Of a stretch of 64,000 bases of DNA, positions 36,242 through 44,714 are shown piece by piece. Under the pieces are notes generated by a model. The model was not told where the DNA came from. It searched no databases and saw only the letters and a program-made list of their open reading frames with translations. The position numbers and the translations under genes were made by a program. Position 1 is the stretch's first letter. Each line of letters begins with the position of its first letter. Origin of the DNA: Phenylobacterium sp. (GTDB taxonomy: Bacteria; Pseudomonadota; Alphaproteobacteria; Caulobacterales; Caulobacteraceae); the NCBI RefSeq assembly GCF_025934275.1, contig NZ_JAICYI010000006.1, positions 1 to 64,000 on the forward strand, read 5' to 3'.

Positions 36242-36544
36242 TCGCGGCGGCAGCTCGCGGCGAGTCAGCTCGGCCTGCGATTTTTTTCAAGGCGCTCCAA
36301 TAGGCCGCGAGCGGGGTTCCGCGCGGAAACGCCCATTGAATCTACAGGATTTTTCGGCCAAGAATAGGGCATATGCTTAACAGATGATCATGATTAATTT
36401 CAGTAAACCAAAGAAATTTTGCCGCGAATACTCTGGTGTTTACTGGGAATTAAACGCGTTCGGCGAAATTGGTCCTGCGTTTGGACGAGCAGGCGGTGGT
36501 CCTTTCCCCTCCCGCCGCCGGCCCGCGATTAGAAGGAGCAAGTC
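36242..36544 (+). promoter_or_regulatory. AT-rich promoter region of the Flp pilin gene with CtrA-like site
   Basis: A 303-base gap whose part 36330-36470 is clearly richer in A/T than the rest of the window. TTTA-N7-TTAA at 36439-36453 matches the CtrA consensus TTAA-N7-TTAA in seven of eight positions; TTAA-N7-AAAC at 36394-36408 is a weaker second site. Two GANTC methylation sites (GAGTC near 36264, GAATC near 36339) lie upstream. In Caulobacter the pilin gene is a CtrA target; control here is inference. Confidence 0.5.
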
Positions 36545-36709
36545 ATGTCCAAGTACGTCACGCGTTTCCTCAAGGACGAATCCGGCGCCACGGCCATCGA
36601 ATATGGCCTGATCGCCGCGCTGATCGCCGTTGTGCTGGTGACCGCTGTCACCGCCGTCGGCTCGAAGCTCAACACGACCTTCACGAAGATCGACAACGCT
36701 CTGCCGTAG
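36545..36709 (+). CDS. Flp/Fap type IVb pilin
   Basis: A 54-residue prepilin, too short for usual gene finders: MSKYVTRFLKDESGATAIEY begins it and ends in the strongly hydrophobic helix that follows. The prepilin peptidase site is G14|A15, with the Glu-Tyr pair (IEYGLIAALIAVV) diagnostic for Flp pilins. A perfect AAGGAG lies eight bases before the ATG. It forms the tight-adherence pilus. No cpa/tad assembly genes are in the window; the gene is alone between an AT-rich promoter region and a strong terminator, so it is probably a highly expressed monocistronic unit. Confidence 0.95.
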   Translation: MSKYVTRFLKDESGATAIEYGLIAALIAVVLVTAVTAVGSKLNTTFTKIDNALP

Positions 36710-36734
36710 TCGTTGTTCGCGTAGACGAGCAACG

Positions 36735-36773
36735 AAGGCCCCCGCGCCCAGGCGCGGGGGCCTTCTGCTTTTT
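36735..36773 (+). terminator. Rho-independent terminator of the pilin gene
   Basis: AAGGCCCCCGCGC (36735-36747) pairs with GCGCGGGGGCCTT (36752-36764) in a very stable stem, followed by CTGCTTTTT. It begins 25 bases after the pilin stop. Confidence 0.93.
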
Positions 36774-36879
36774 CGGGACGGCGGTTGAGCGCAGCGCGCG
36801 CCGATCCGCTCCCGGGCGGGTTGCGGCCCGGCGGGACTTGCGCGACAGGGTGGACCTCCTTGCAAGCCGCGGGTCGCCC

Positions 36880-38259
36880 ATGTCCGACGTCATCCTCGAC
36901 ACCGCCGAAGGTCCGGCGATCCCGGTGCGCGCGCTGCTGGAGAGCGAGACGGAGTCGGCGCTCGCGGCCGCCCCCGCCGCGGCCAAGGCCTACGCCGCCA
37001 TCTCCGAATTCAAGGGCAAGGCCGGTCAGGTGCTGGCGGTCCCCGGCCGGGACGGCGCGCTGGCCAGCGTGCTGTTCGGACTGGGACAGACGCCGGACGC
37101 CTTGGCGTTCCGCGCCCTGCCCGCCAAGCTGCCCGCCGGGACCTACCGGATCGCGCGTGCGCCGAAGGGGCTCGCGGCCGACCAGATCGCGCTCGCCTTC
37201 GCGCTCGGCAGCTATAAGTTCGATCGCTACAAGAAGCCCGCGAGTGACAAGCCCAGGCTGCTGGCCGAGGGCTTCGACGCCGCTGAGGTCCGGCAGGTGG
37301 CGCATGCCTGCGCGCTCGCCCGCGACATGGTCAACACCCCCGCCAACGACATGGGCCCCAAGCAGATCGAGACCATCGCCCGCGAGATCGCCGAGCAGCA
37401 CGGCGCCGAGATCACGGTCGTGACCGGCGAGGGCCTGCTGGAGGCCAACTATCCGGCGGTGCACGCCGTCGGCCGCGCCGCGGTTCCCGAGCGCGCGCCG
37501 CGGATGATCGAGATCACCTGGGGCAAGGCGGACGCCCCTCGCGTCGCCCTGGTCGGCAAGGGCGTGGTGTTCGACACCGGCGGCCTCGACATCAAGCCTT
37601 CGGCCGGCATGCGGCTGATGAAGAAGGACATGGGCGGAGCGGCCCACGCGCTGGCGCTCGGGCGGATGGTGATGGCGGCGGGGCTGCCGGTCCGCCTGGC
37701 GGTGTTGGTCCCGGCGGTGGAGAACGCCATCTCGGGCGACGCGATGCGCCCGGGCGACGTGCTCGCCTCGCGGCGGGGGCTCTCCATCGAGGTCGGCAAC
37801 ACCGACGCGGAGGGGCGGTTGATCCTCGCCGATGCGCTGACCCGCGCGGCCGAGCTGGAACCGGCCCTGACGCTCGACTTCGCCACCCTCACCGGCGCCG
37901 CGCGCGTGGCCCTCGGGCCGCAGCTGCCGCCGTTCTACACCGACGACGATCAGCTGGCCGCCGATATCGCCCGCCACGCCGAGGCCGCCTGCGATCCGCT
38001 CTGGCGCATGCCGCTTTGGAAACCCTACGCCGAGGCGCTGGAGTCCGACGTGGCCGAGATCAAGAACGATCCCGACGGCTGGGCGCAGGCGGGCTCGGTG
38101 ACCGCGGCGCTGTTCCTGCAGCGCTTCGCCCCGCAGGGAGCCTGGGCCCACTTCGACATTTTCGCCTGGAACCCGCGGGGCCGGGCCGGCTGGCCCGCGG
38201 GCGCCGAGGCGCAGGCGATCCGCGGGCTCTATGGCCTGCTCGGGGAACGTTTCGGGTGA
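36880..38259 (+). CDS. leucyl aminopeptidase family protein (M17)
   Basis: 459 residues from MSDVILDTAE. A two-metal M17 peptidase removing N-terminal residues from peptides in the cytoplasm. The catalytic C-terminal domain shows the metal ligands and catalytic residues in GKGVVFDTGGLDIKPS, MKKDMGGAAHA and the signature NTDAEGRLILADAL. The N-terminal domain is short, as in the alphaproteobacterial branch. Its stop overlaps the GTG of the NlpC/P60 gene by four bases, so peptide trimming and cell-wall peptide hydrolysis are translationally coupled, which fits recycling of peptides (inference). Confidence 0.93.
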   Translation: MSDVILDTAEGPAIPVRALLESETESALAAAPAAAKAYAAISEFKGKAGQVLAVPGRDGALASVLFGLGQTPDALAFRALPAKLPAGTYRIARAPKGLAADQIALAFALGSYKFDRYKKPASDKPRLLAEGFDAAEVRQVAHACALARDMVNTPANDMGPKQIETIAREIAEQHGAEITVVTGEGLLEANYPAVHAVGRAAVPERAPRMIEITWGKADAPRVALVGKGVVFDTGGLDIKPSAGMRLMKKDMGGAAHALALGRMVMAAGLPVRLAVLVPAVENAISGDAMRPGDVLASRRGLSIEVGNTDAEGRLILADALTRAAELEPALTLDFATLTGAARVALGPQLPPFYTDDDQLAADIARHAEAACDPLWRMPLWKPYAEALESDVAEIKNDPDGWAQAGSVTAALFLQRFAPQGAWAHFDIFAWNPRGRAGWPAGAEAQAIRGLYGLLGERFG

Positions 38260-39101
38260 AGCTGGACCCGCGCATCACGCCGCTGCGCGACGGGGTCGCG
38301 GCGCGCGCGCTCGAGGGCGTCGTGCCCGCCGAGGTGTATCTGGATCCGAGGCCGATGATCTGCGCGGCGCCGGCGGCCGGCGTCCACGCGGGCCCGGACG
38401 CCTCGGCCGAGCAGATGGACCAGATCCTGTTCGGCGAGGCTTTCGATGTCCTGGAGGAGGAGGCGAACGGCTGGGTCTGGGGCCAGGCCCGGCGCGACGG
38501 CTACGTGGGATTCGTCAGAGCGGAGGCGCTGCGGCCGCCGGGCCCTGCGCCGACCCACCGGGTCGCGGCGCTGCGCACCTACGCCTTCGAGGGCCCGAGC
38601 ATCAAGACCCGGGCGCGGGGCCCCTATTCCCTGAACGCCCTGGTCAGCATGGAGGCCGCCGAGGGGCGGCTGCGCAAGGTCCGCGGGGCCGGCTGGATGA
38701 CCGCCGAGCACCTGGCGCCGATCGGCGCCTTCGAGGCCGATCCGGCTGCGGTGGCCGAGCGGCACCTGGGCGCGCCCTACCTGTGGGGCGGCCGCGAGAG
38801 CCTGGGACTCGACTGCTCGGGGCTGGTGCAGCAGGCGCTGTTCGCCTGCGGCCGGGCCTGCCCGCGCGACACCGACCAGCAGGAGGCGGTGGGCCAGGCG
38901 ATCGACAGGCCGGGGTTCGGCCGCGGCGACCTGGTGTTCTGGAAGGCGCACGTGGCGATCGGCCTTGACGCCCAGCGGATCGTCCACGCCAACGGCCATC
39001 ACATGATGGTCGCCATCGAGCCGCTGGACGAGGCGATCGCGCGCATCGCCGCCGAGGGCCACGGCGAGCCGACGAGCTTCAGACGAATCCCGCCTCTCTA
39101 G
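38256..39101 (+). CDS. NlpC/P60 family peptidoglycan hydrolase with SH3 domains
   Basis: 281 residues from a GTG overlapping the previous stop. Two SH3-like segments (about 30-150; GEAFDVLEEEANGWVWGQ and MTAEHLAPI) precede a C-terminal NlpC/P60 domain. The catalytic Cys lies in ESLGLDCSGLVQQAL and the His in KAHVAIGLD. Such enzymes cleave the D-Glu to diamino-acid bond of wall peptides. No signal peptide is seen, matching the cytoplasmic recycling enzymes of the YkfC type, and agreeing with coupling to the M17 aminopeptidase. Confidence 0.92.
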   Translation: MKLDPRITPLRDGVAARALEGVVPAEVYLDPRPMICAAPAAGVHAGPDASAEQMDQILFGEAFDVLEEEANGWVWGQARRDGYVGFVRAEALRPPGPAPTHRVAALRTYAFEGPSIKTRARGPYSLNALVSMEAAEGRLRKVRGAGWMTAEHLAPIGAFEADPAAVAERHLGAPYLWGGRESLGLDCSGLVQQALFACGRACPRDTDQQEAVGQAIDRPGFGRGDLVFWKAHVAIGLDAQRIVHANGHHMMVAIEPLDEAIARIAAEGHGEPTSFRRIPPL

Positions 39102-39106
39102 GGAGC

Positions 39107-39889
39107 TCAGTGCTTGGCGGTGTCGCCGCCGGCTTTGCCCGGGCCGGAGACGCCCTGCTGCTGCGGGGCCGCATTGGTCCCGGCGTTCTTGCCCTGACCG
39201 GCCGGACCGCCGGCCTTGGCGCCCTGGCCCGCGCCGGCCGTCGGGCCGCCCGCGGTCGTGCCGGTCGCGACCGGCTTGTTGCCAGCCGCCGCGCCGGGTG
39301 CGGCCGCACCGGCGGGCCCGGTCGTTCCCGCGGCCGCCGCGGCCTTGGCCGGGTTCGGCGCAGGAATCGGCAGGTGCGAGCCCTGGGTGTGCAGGAAGGC
39401 GATCACGTTGATGCGATCTTCCGGCTTCTTGAGGCCGACGAAGGTCATCTTGGTGCCGGGGATGTAGTTCTGCGGCCCCTTGATGAACTCGAACAGGTGG
39501 TCGTAGTCCCAGATCGGCTGCTTGGCGGCGAACGCCTCCATGGCCGGCGAGTAGGAGAAGCCCGGCTCGCTGCCCGGCTTGCGGCCCACCACGCCCATCA
39601 GGTCCGGACCGATGCCGTTGGCGGTCAGGCTGTGGCAGGCCTGGCACTTGGCGAAGGTCGTCTGGCCGGCGGCCACGTCGGCCTTGGGCAGCACCGTGCC
39701 CCAATCGGGCGGCACCTCAGGCGCATTGGACTCGGCGCCCGCCTCCGCAGCGACCTCGACCTTGTAGCCCGGCTTGGCCGGCTGCTCCGGGGTGAACATG
39801 CCCGACGAAAGCGCCCGAAGGCCCACGATGACCAGACCCGTCGCGAGCACCGCGCCGGCGACCTTGTTGAACGTGAGATCGCTCGCCAT
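39107..39889 (-). CDS. membrane-anchored c-type cytochrome with Ala/Gly/Pro tail
   Basis: 260 residues from MASDLTFNKVAG. One N-terminal membrane helix (VAGAVLATGLVIVGLRAL) anchors a class I cytochrome c domain (about 65-170). The heme site is KCQACHSLTANG, and the distal methionine probably lies in PGTKMTFVG. It carries electrons to terminal oxidases in the periplasm, like CycM-type cytochromes. The last ~85 residues are low-complexity Ala/Gly/Pro/Thr, not part of the usual fold. It ends five bases from the convergent NlpC gene. Confidence 0.92.
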   Translation of the reverse strand: MASDLTFNKVAGAVLATGLVIVGLRALSSGMFTPEQPAKPGYKVEVAAEAGAESNAPEVPPDWGTVLPKADVAAGQTTFAKCQACHSLTANGIGPDLMGVVGRKPGSEPGFSYSPAMEAFAAKQPIWDYDHLFEFIKGPQNYIPGTKMTFVGLKKPEDRINVIAFLHTQGSHLPIPAPNPAKAAAAAGTTGPAGAAAPGAAAGNKPVATGTTAGGPTAGAGQGAKAGGPAGQGKNAGTNAAPQQQGVSGPGKAGGDTAKH

Positions 39890-40015
39890 TGATCCTTCGT
39901 CGGCCCTCTCCACGACCGGCCCCTCGAGACCGGCGACCGCGCGGGAATCCCGCCCCTTATTGCGCCCGGCTCTCTTACACGCTACCGGCGCTCGCGCAAC
40001 CCGCCCGCTGGCCCC

Positions 40016-40753
40016 ATGAACCCCATCGTCCTGATCCCCGCGCGGATGGCCGCGACACGTCTGCCGGGCAAACCCCTGGCGGACATCGGCGGCATACCAA
40101 TGATCGTCCGCGTGCTGCGTCAAGCCGAGGCCGCGGGGGCCGGTCCTGTGGCTGTCGCGGCGGGTGATGCGGCGATCGTTTCGGCCGTGGAAGGCGCCGG
40201 CGGACGCGCCGTCCTGACCGATCCGGACCTGCCCTCCGGCTCCGACCGGATCCTCGCCGCGCTCGCCGAACTCGACCCGGGGAGCCAGCACGACGTGGTC
40301 ATCAACCTGCAGGGCGACATGCCCTTCCTCGATCCTGCCGCGCTCGCCGCCTGCGCGGCGCTGCTGGCCGAGCACCCGGCGTGCGATATCTGCACCATCA
40401 TGGTGGCCGAGCGCGATCCGGCCGAGCGGCGCAACCCGGACATCCCCAAGGTGGTCGCCTCGATGCAGCCGGACGGACGCACCGCGCGCGCCCTCTACTT
40501 CACCCGCTCCGTGCTCTACGGCGACGGGCCGGTGTGGCTGCACCACGGGGTTTACGCCTACCGCCGCGAGGCGCTGGAACGCTTCACCGCAGCGCCGCCG
40601 TCACCCCTGGAGATGCGCGAGCGGCTGGAGCAGCTCAGGGCGCTGGAGCTCGGCATGTCGATCTGGACGACCGTGCTCGACGAGCCGCCGATCTCGGTCG
40701 ACAACCCGGCCGACCTCGAGCGCGCCCGCGCCCATGCGAGGGCCACGGCATGA
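40016..40753 (+). CDS. kdsB: 3-deoxy-manno-octulosonate cytidylyltransferase
   Basis: 245 residues. It activates Kdo as CMP-Kdo for lipopolysaccharide inner core synthesis. The nucleotide-binding start IPARMAATRLPGKPLADIGG, the family's NLQGDMPFLDP with metal-binding Asp, HHGVYAYRREALERF, and the C-terminal SVDNPADLERAR are all present. Its stop overlaps the pheA ATG (ATGA), so the two unrelated enzymes are translationally coupled. This kdsB-pheA pairing is common in alphaproteobacteria. Confidence 0.96.
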   Translation: MNPIVLIPARMAATRLPGKPLADIGGIPMIVRVLRQAEAAGAGPVAVAAGDAAIVSAVEGAGGRAVLTDPDLPSGSDRILAALAELDPGSQHDVVINLQGDMPFLDPAALAACAALLAEHPACDICTIMVAERDPAERRNPDIPKVVASMQPDGRTARALYFTRSVLYGDGPVWLHHGVYAYRREALERFTAAPPSPLEMRERLEQLRALELGMSIWTTVLDEPPISVDNPADLERARAHARATA

Positions 40754-41592
40754 CCCAGCGTAGGATCGCCTTCCAGGGGGAGCTAGGCGCCAACGGCCAC
40801 GAGGCCTGCCTGGCGGCGTTCCCCGACGGCCAGCCCGTTCCGTGCGCCACCTTCGAGGAAGCGTTCGCGGCGGTGAAGACCGGCAGCTGCGATCTCGGCA
40901 TGATCCCGGTGGAGAATTCCACGGCCGGCCGGGTCGCCGACGTGCACCACCTGCTGCCGTCCTCGGGCCTGAAGATCATCGGCGAGCGGTTCAAACCGAT
41001 CCACTTCCAGCTGATGGGCGTGAAGGGCGCGAAGCTGGAGGACATCAAGACGGCGATGAGCATGCCCATCGCGCTCGGCCAATGCCGCAAGACCATCCGG
41101 CGGCTGAAGCTGAAGACCGAGGCGACGGGCGATACGGCCGGCGCCGCCAAGCTGCTCTCCGAGCACCCCGATCCGGCCAAGGCGGCGATCTCGCCGGCGC
41201 TCGCAGCCGAGATCTACGGGCTCGAGATCCTGCTGCGCGACATCGAGGACGAGCACCACAACACCACCCGCTTCCTGATCATGACGGCGGACCCCAATCC
41301 GCCGGCGCCGCCGTTCACCGAACCCTGTATCACCAGCTTCGTGTTCCGGGTCAGGAACCTGCCGGCGGCGCTCTACAAGGCGCTCGGCGGCTTCGCGACC
41401 AACGGCGTCAACATGACCAAGCTCGAGAGCTACATGGAGAACGGCGCCTGGACGGCCACCTTCTTCTACGCCGAAGTCGACGGCCGCCCCGAGGACCGTG
41501 GCCTGGCGTTGGCCTTCGAGGAGCTGCAGTTCTTCTCTGAGAAATTCGAGATCCTGGGCGTCTACCCCGCCGATCCGTTCAGGAGCCGCTAG
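40750..41592 (+). CDS. pheA: prephenate dehydratase
   Basis: 280 residues, a monofunctional enzyme without chorismate mutase. It converts prephenate to phenylpyruvate in phenylalanine synthesis. N-terminal PDT domain (about 1-185): IAFQGELGANGHEA, GMIPVENSTAGRV, and the C-terminal HHNTTRFLIM motif with the catalytic Thr. An ACT domain follows (ITSFVFRVRNLPAALYKALG, GVNMTKLESY) with the Phe-binding ESY segment, so feedback inhibition by phenylalanine is expected. The short gap to the convergent nudC holds GC-rich hairpins that may terminate both genes. Confidence 0.96.
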   Translation: MTQRRIAFQGELGANGHEACLAAFPDGQPVPCATFEEAFAAVKTGSCDLGMIPVENSTAGRVADVHHLLPSSGLKIIGERFKPIHFQLMGVKGAKLEDIKTAMSMPIALGQCRKTIRRLKLKTEATGDTAGAAKLLSEHPDPAKAAISPALAAEIYGLEILLRDIEDEHHNTTRFLIMTADPNPPAPPFTEPCITSFVFRVRNLPAALYKALGGFATNGVNMTKLESYMENGAWTATFFYAEVDGRPEDRGLALAFEELQFFSEKFEILGVYPADPFRSR

Positions 41593-41654
41593 GCCCCGTT
41601 GCTCCCGTAGCAGGGGAGCCCTCTGGGCGATCTCCCTCCGGGGGGAGGACCTGA

Positions 41655-42584
41655 TCAGCCCGCTTCCGCCCAGGCCTTGATGAGCTGGTGGGCGATGGCG
41701 AGGGGCTGGGGGGCGAAGGTTCCTTCGATCTGGCCGGCGATCAGCTGCTTCGCCTCCTCGCGGGTGAACCAGCGGACCTCGGAGAGTTCGGTCTGGTCGG
41801 GCGTCCCCTCCTCGTCCTCCACCTCGGCGATCAGGCCGATCATCAGCGACGACGGATAGGGCCACGGCTGGGTGGAGTGGTAGCGGACCTTCACCGCGTG
41901 CAGCCCGGCTTCTTCATTGAGTTCGCGCGCGCAGGCCTCTTCGATCGACTCGCCGGGCTCCAGGAAGCCGGCCAGCGCGGAGAACATGCCTTTCGGCCAG
42001 GCCTCCTGACGGCCGAGCATGCAGCGGTCGCCGTGGTAGGGCAGCATGATCACCACCGGATCGGTGCGCGGGAAGTGCTCGGCTTCGCAGGCGGGGCACT
42101 GCCGCTTCCAGCCCCCGTCGACGGCGACGGTGGGCTCGCCGCAGACCGCGCAGTGGCGGTGGCGGCGGCGCCATTCGAACATCGCCTTGGCGGTGGCGAC
42201 CATGGCCGCATCGCCCGGCGGCAGGCTCATGGCCACGCGGCGCAGGTCCTCGAACGCGCCCATCCCGGCGAGCGGTCCGCCGTCGGCCGGATTGGCCTCG
42301 CCGTCGAGATCGAGAGCGAAGACCGCGGTCTCCTTCCAGAGCCCGAGGAACAGCAGCTGCTCGCCGCCCTCGGAAAGCTCCTCGGCCATCCTGGCGGGCA
42401 GGTAGGCGATCTGATGGCCGCCCTCCTTCCTGGGCTCCACCAGCGGGCGGCCGTTCCAGAGCGCCAGCGCCAGCGAGTCCGGCGCGGCGAGCTGGCGTGC
42501 GATCCAGGCCTTGTCGGGCCGGCGGTCGCTCGCGCGGTCGAGCGGGTTGCCGGCGAAGGTGTTCCTGAAGACGTCGAGAGGCAT
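41655..42584 (-). CDS. nudC: NAD(+) diphosphatase (NudC-type Nudix hydrolase)
   Basis: 309 residues. An N-terminal NUDIX-like domain is followed by the zinc ribbon (CAVCGEPT, then CPACEAEHFPR) and the Nudix hydrolase domain, whose Nudix box starts GFLEPGESIEEACARELNEE. The SQPWPFP-type motif that distinguishes NADH pyrophosphatases is seen as STQPWPYPSSLM. It cleaves NADH/NAD+ to NMN and AMP and can remove NAD caps from RNA. It is divergent from the SRP RNA and dnaX. Confidence 0.95.
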   Translation of the reverse strand: MPLDVFRNTFAGNPLDRASDRRPDKAWIARQLAAPDSLALALWNGRPLVEPRKEGGHQIAYLPARMAEELSEGGEQLLFLGLWKETAVFALDLDGEANPADGGPLAGMGAFEDLRRVAMSLPPGDAAMVATAKAMFEWRRRHRHCAVCGEPTVAVDGGWKRQCPACEAEHFPRTDPVVIMLPYHGDRCMLGRQEAWPKGMFSALAGFLEPGESIEEACARELNEEAGLHAVKVRYHSTQPWPYPSSLMIGLIAEVEDEEGTPDQTELSEVRWFTREEAKQLIAGQIEGTFAPQPLAIAHQLIKAWAEAG

Positions 42585-42790
42585 GCCGGGCTTTTAGGGC
42601 GCCATCATTCAAACCCCAACCGTCCGTCAGGGCCGAGCTCGTCCCGGCCGCCCATGGACTCCGATTCAAGCGTTCATCTCCGCCGCGAATCCCCGGCACA
42701 AGGCCGGAGACGACGTTCGGGAAAATGGCATACCGCTGCGGCTCCGCGCCTCAGCTTGCGGAACCCCACGCCAGCGGCGATATAGGAGGC

Positions 42791-42886
42791 GGAGATCGGC
42801 GGCGGGCGGACGCCTCGCCAACCCGGTCAGGTCCGGAAGGAAGCAGCCGTAACGAGTTTCGCTCCGGGTCGCTGTCCGGTCTCCAC
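42791..42886 (+). ncRNA. ffs: signal recognition particle RNA, small bacterial type (4.5S)
   Basis: The universally conserved domain IV appears as GGTCAGGTCCGGAAGGAAGC at 42825-42844, with the asymmetric and symmetric loops that bind Ffh. The outer helix pairs GGAGATCGG (42791-42799) with CCGGTCTCC (42876-42884), giving an RNA of about 95 bases; the exact ends are estimated. It sits just upstream of dnaX, the usual place in alphaproteobacteria. Confidence 0.93.
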
Positions 42887-42905
42887 CCATCCTCTCCAAG
42901 GCGCC

Positions 42906-44711
42906 ATGGCGGACGAAGACCTCACGCTCGACGACGATACCCCAGAGCGTGATCCCAACGCGCGCGACATGTTCGGCGGTGCGCCTTCGCCGGAGGCTTC
43001 CGCGGGACAAGTCGAGGACTCCGCCGCCTACACGGTCATCGCGCGCAAGTACCGGCCGCGCAGCTTCGAGGACCTCTATGGCCAGGAGGCGATGGTCCGC
43101 ACGCTGCGCAACGCCTTCGCCACCGGCCGGATCGCGCACGCCTTCATGCTGACCGGCGTCCGCGGCGTCGGCAAGACGACCACCGCGCGGCTGCTGGCGC
43201 GCGCCCTCAACTACGATACCGCCGCCGTCCATGAACCGACGCTCGACCTTCGCGAGGAAGGCCGCCACTGCCGGGCGATCATCGAGGGCCGGCACATGGA
43301 CGTCCTCGAGCTGGACGCCGCCTCGCGCACCGGGGTGGCCGACATGCGCGAGCTGCTGGAAGGCGTGCGCTATGCGCCCGTCGAGGCGCGCTACAAGGTC
43401 TACATCATCGACGAGGTGCACATGCTCTCGACGGGCGCATTCAATGCGCTCCTGAAGACGCTGGAAGAGCCGCCGCCGCACGCCAAGTTCATCTTCGCCA
43501 CCACCGAGATCCGCAAGGTGCCCGTGACGATCCTGTCGCGCACCCAGCGGTTCGACCTGAGGCGGGTCGAGCTGGAGGCGATCGTCAAGAACCTGGAGAT
43601 GATCTGTGAGAACGAGGGCGCCCGCGTCGAGGCCGACGGCCTGATGCTGATCGCCCGCGCCGCGGAAGGCTCGGTGCGCGACGCCCAGTCGATGCTCGAC
43701 CAGGCGATCGTCCAGGCCGAGCCCGGCCAGACGGTCACCGCCGAAGAAGTCCGCGACATGCTGGGCCTGGCCGACCGGGCGCAGACCATCAGCCTCTTCG
43801 AGCAGATCATGAAAGGCGAGGCGGGGGCCGCCATCGAGACCTTCCGCGCCCTCCACGGCTTCGGGGCGAGCCCGGACCAGGTGATGCTCGATCTGCTGGA
43901 TCACTGCCATGGCGCTTCCGTCGCCAAGGCGATCGGGCCGCAGGCGCTGGTGCTGCCCAAGGACCAGGCCGCGCGCCTGACCGCCGTCGGCGCAGCGGTC
44001 TCGGCCGGGACGCTGGCGCGCCTGTGGCAGCTCACACTCAAGGCCTATGACGAGGTGCGCCGCGCACCCGACGCGGCGGCCGCCACCGACATGGCCATCA
44101 TCCGGCTGGCCTACGCCGCCGATCTGCCGGGGCCGGAGCAGGCGCTGAAGCGGCTGCAGTCGGGCGAGCCGCTGCCGGCCGGCGCTCCGAGCGGCGGCTC
44201 GGGCGGGGCGGCGAGCGCAGGCTCGGGCGGCGGGGCCGCGGCGACGGCGCGCAGCCCGGCGCCCCAGGTGCAGGTGCAGCCGGCGAAGGACCCGGTCGTG
44301 TCGCTGGCCACCTTCGAAGACATGCTGGCGCTGATCGAGCAGCGGCGCGACATCGCCCTCAAGCTCGACGTCGAGCGCTACGTCCGCCCGATCAGCTTCC
44401 GGTCCGGCGCGATCGAGTACGAGCCCGCGCCCGGCGCGCCGGCCAACCTAGCCCAGCGCCTCGTCGGGCGGCTGAAGGAGTGGACCGGCGAACGCTGGCT
44501 GATCGCCGCCCACGGCGGCGGCGGGGCCGAGAGCGCCTGGGAGCGGCAGAAGCGGCAGGAGCGGGAAGTTCGCGCCGAGGTGGAAGCCGATCCATTCGTC
44601 CGCGAGGTGCTGCAGGCCTTTCCGGGCGCCGAGATCGTCGGCGTGCGCAACATCGCCAGTCCCGAGCCCGCCGCCGAGCCGCCGGTCGAGGACGACAGCG
44701 AAGAGGACTGA
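42906..44711 (+). CDS. dnaX: DNA polymerase III subunits gamma/tau
   Basis: 601 residues, the clamp-loader ATPase of the replicase. After a 40-residue acidic N-terminus comes the AAA+ core: Walker A GVRGVGKT (84-91), Walker B YIIDEVHML, sensor 1 FIFATTEIRK, and arginine-finger region SRTQRFDL. The zinc-binding module, which has four cysteines in most DnaX, retains only C122 (EEGRHCRAIIEG). A low-complexity Gly/Ser/Ala linker (about 420-445) leads to the tau C-terminal domain. I see no obvious frameshift signal for gamma. It begins the dnaX-ebfC-recR cluster. Confidence 0.96.
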   Translation: MADEDLTLDDDTPERDPNARDMFGGAPSPEASAGQVEDSAAYTVIARKYRPRSFEDLYGQEAMVRTLRNAFATGRIAHAFMLTGVRGVGKTTTARLLARALNYDTAAVHEPTLDLREEGRHCRAIIEGRHMDVLELDAASRTGVADMRELLEGVRYAPVEARYKVYIIDEVHMLSTGAFNALLKTLEEPPPHAKFIFATTEIRKVPVTILSRTQRFDLRRVELEAIVKNLEMICENEGARVEADGLMLIARAAEGSVRDAQSMLDQAIVQAEPGQTVTAEEVRDMLGLADRAQTISLFEQIMKGEAGAAIETFRALHGFGASPDQVMLDLLDHCHGASVAKAIGPQALVLPKDQAARLTAVGAAVSAGTLARLWQLTLKAYDEVRRAPDAAAATDMAIIRLAYAADLPGPEQALKRLQSGEPLPAGAPSGGSGGAASAGSGGGAAATARSPAPQVQVQPAKDPVVSLATFEDMLALIEQRRDIALKLDVERYVRPISFRSGAIEYEPAPGAPANLAQRLVGRLKEWTGERWLIAAHGGGGAESAWERQKRQEREVRAEVEADPFVREVLQAFPGAEIVGVRNIASPEPAAEPPVEDDSEED

Positions 44712-44714
44712 GCC

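Noticed and set aside
36384-36611. Plus-strand frame beginning MIMINFSKPKKF in the AT-rich region
   Set aside because: It runs out of frame into the pilin gene, has no ribosome-binding site, and its second half is a shadow of the pilin coding sequence.
41593-41654. GC-rich hairpins between pheA and nudC as a strong bidirectional terminator
   Set aside because: Stems are short and imperfect and no U-run follows on either strand, so I do not list it as a terminator.
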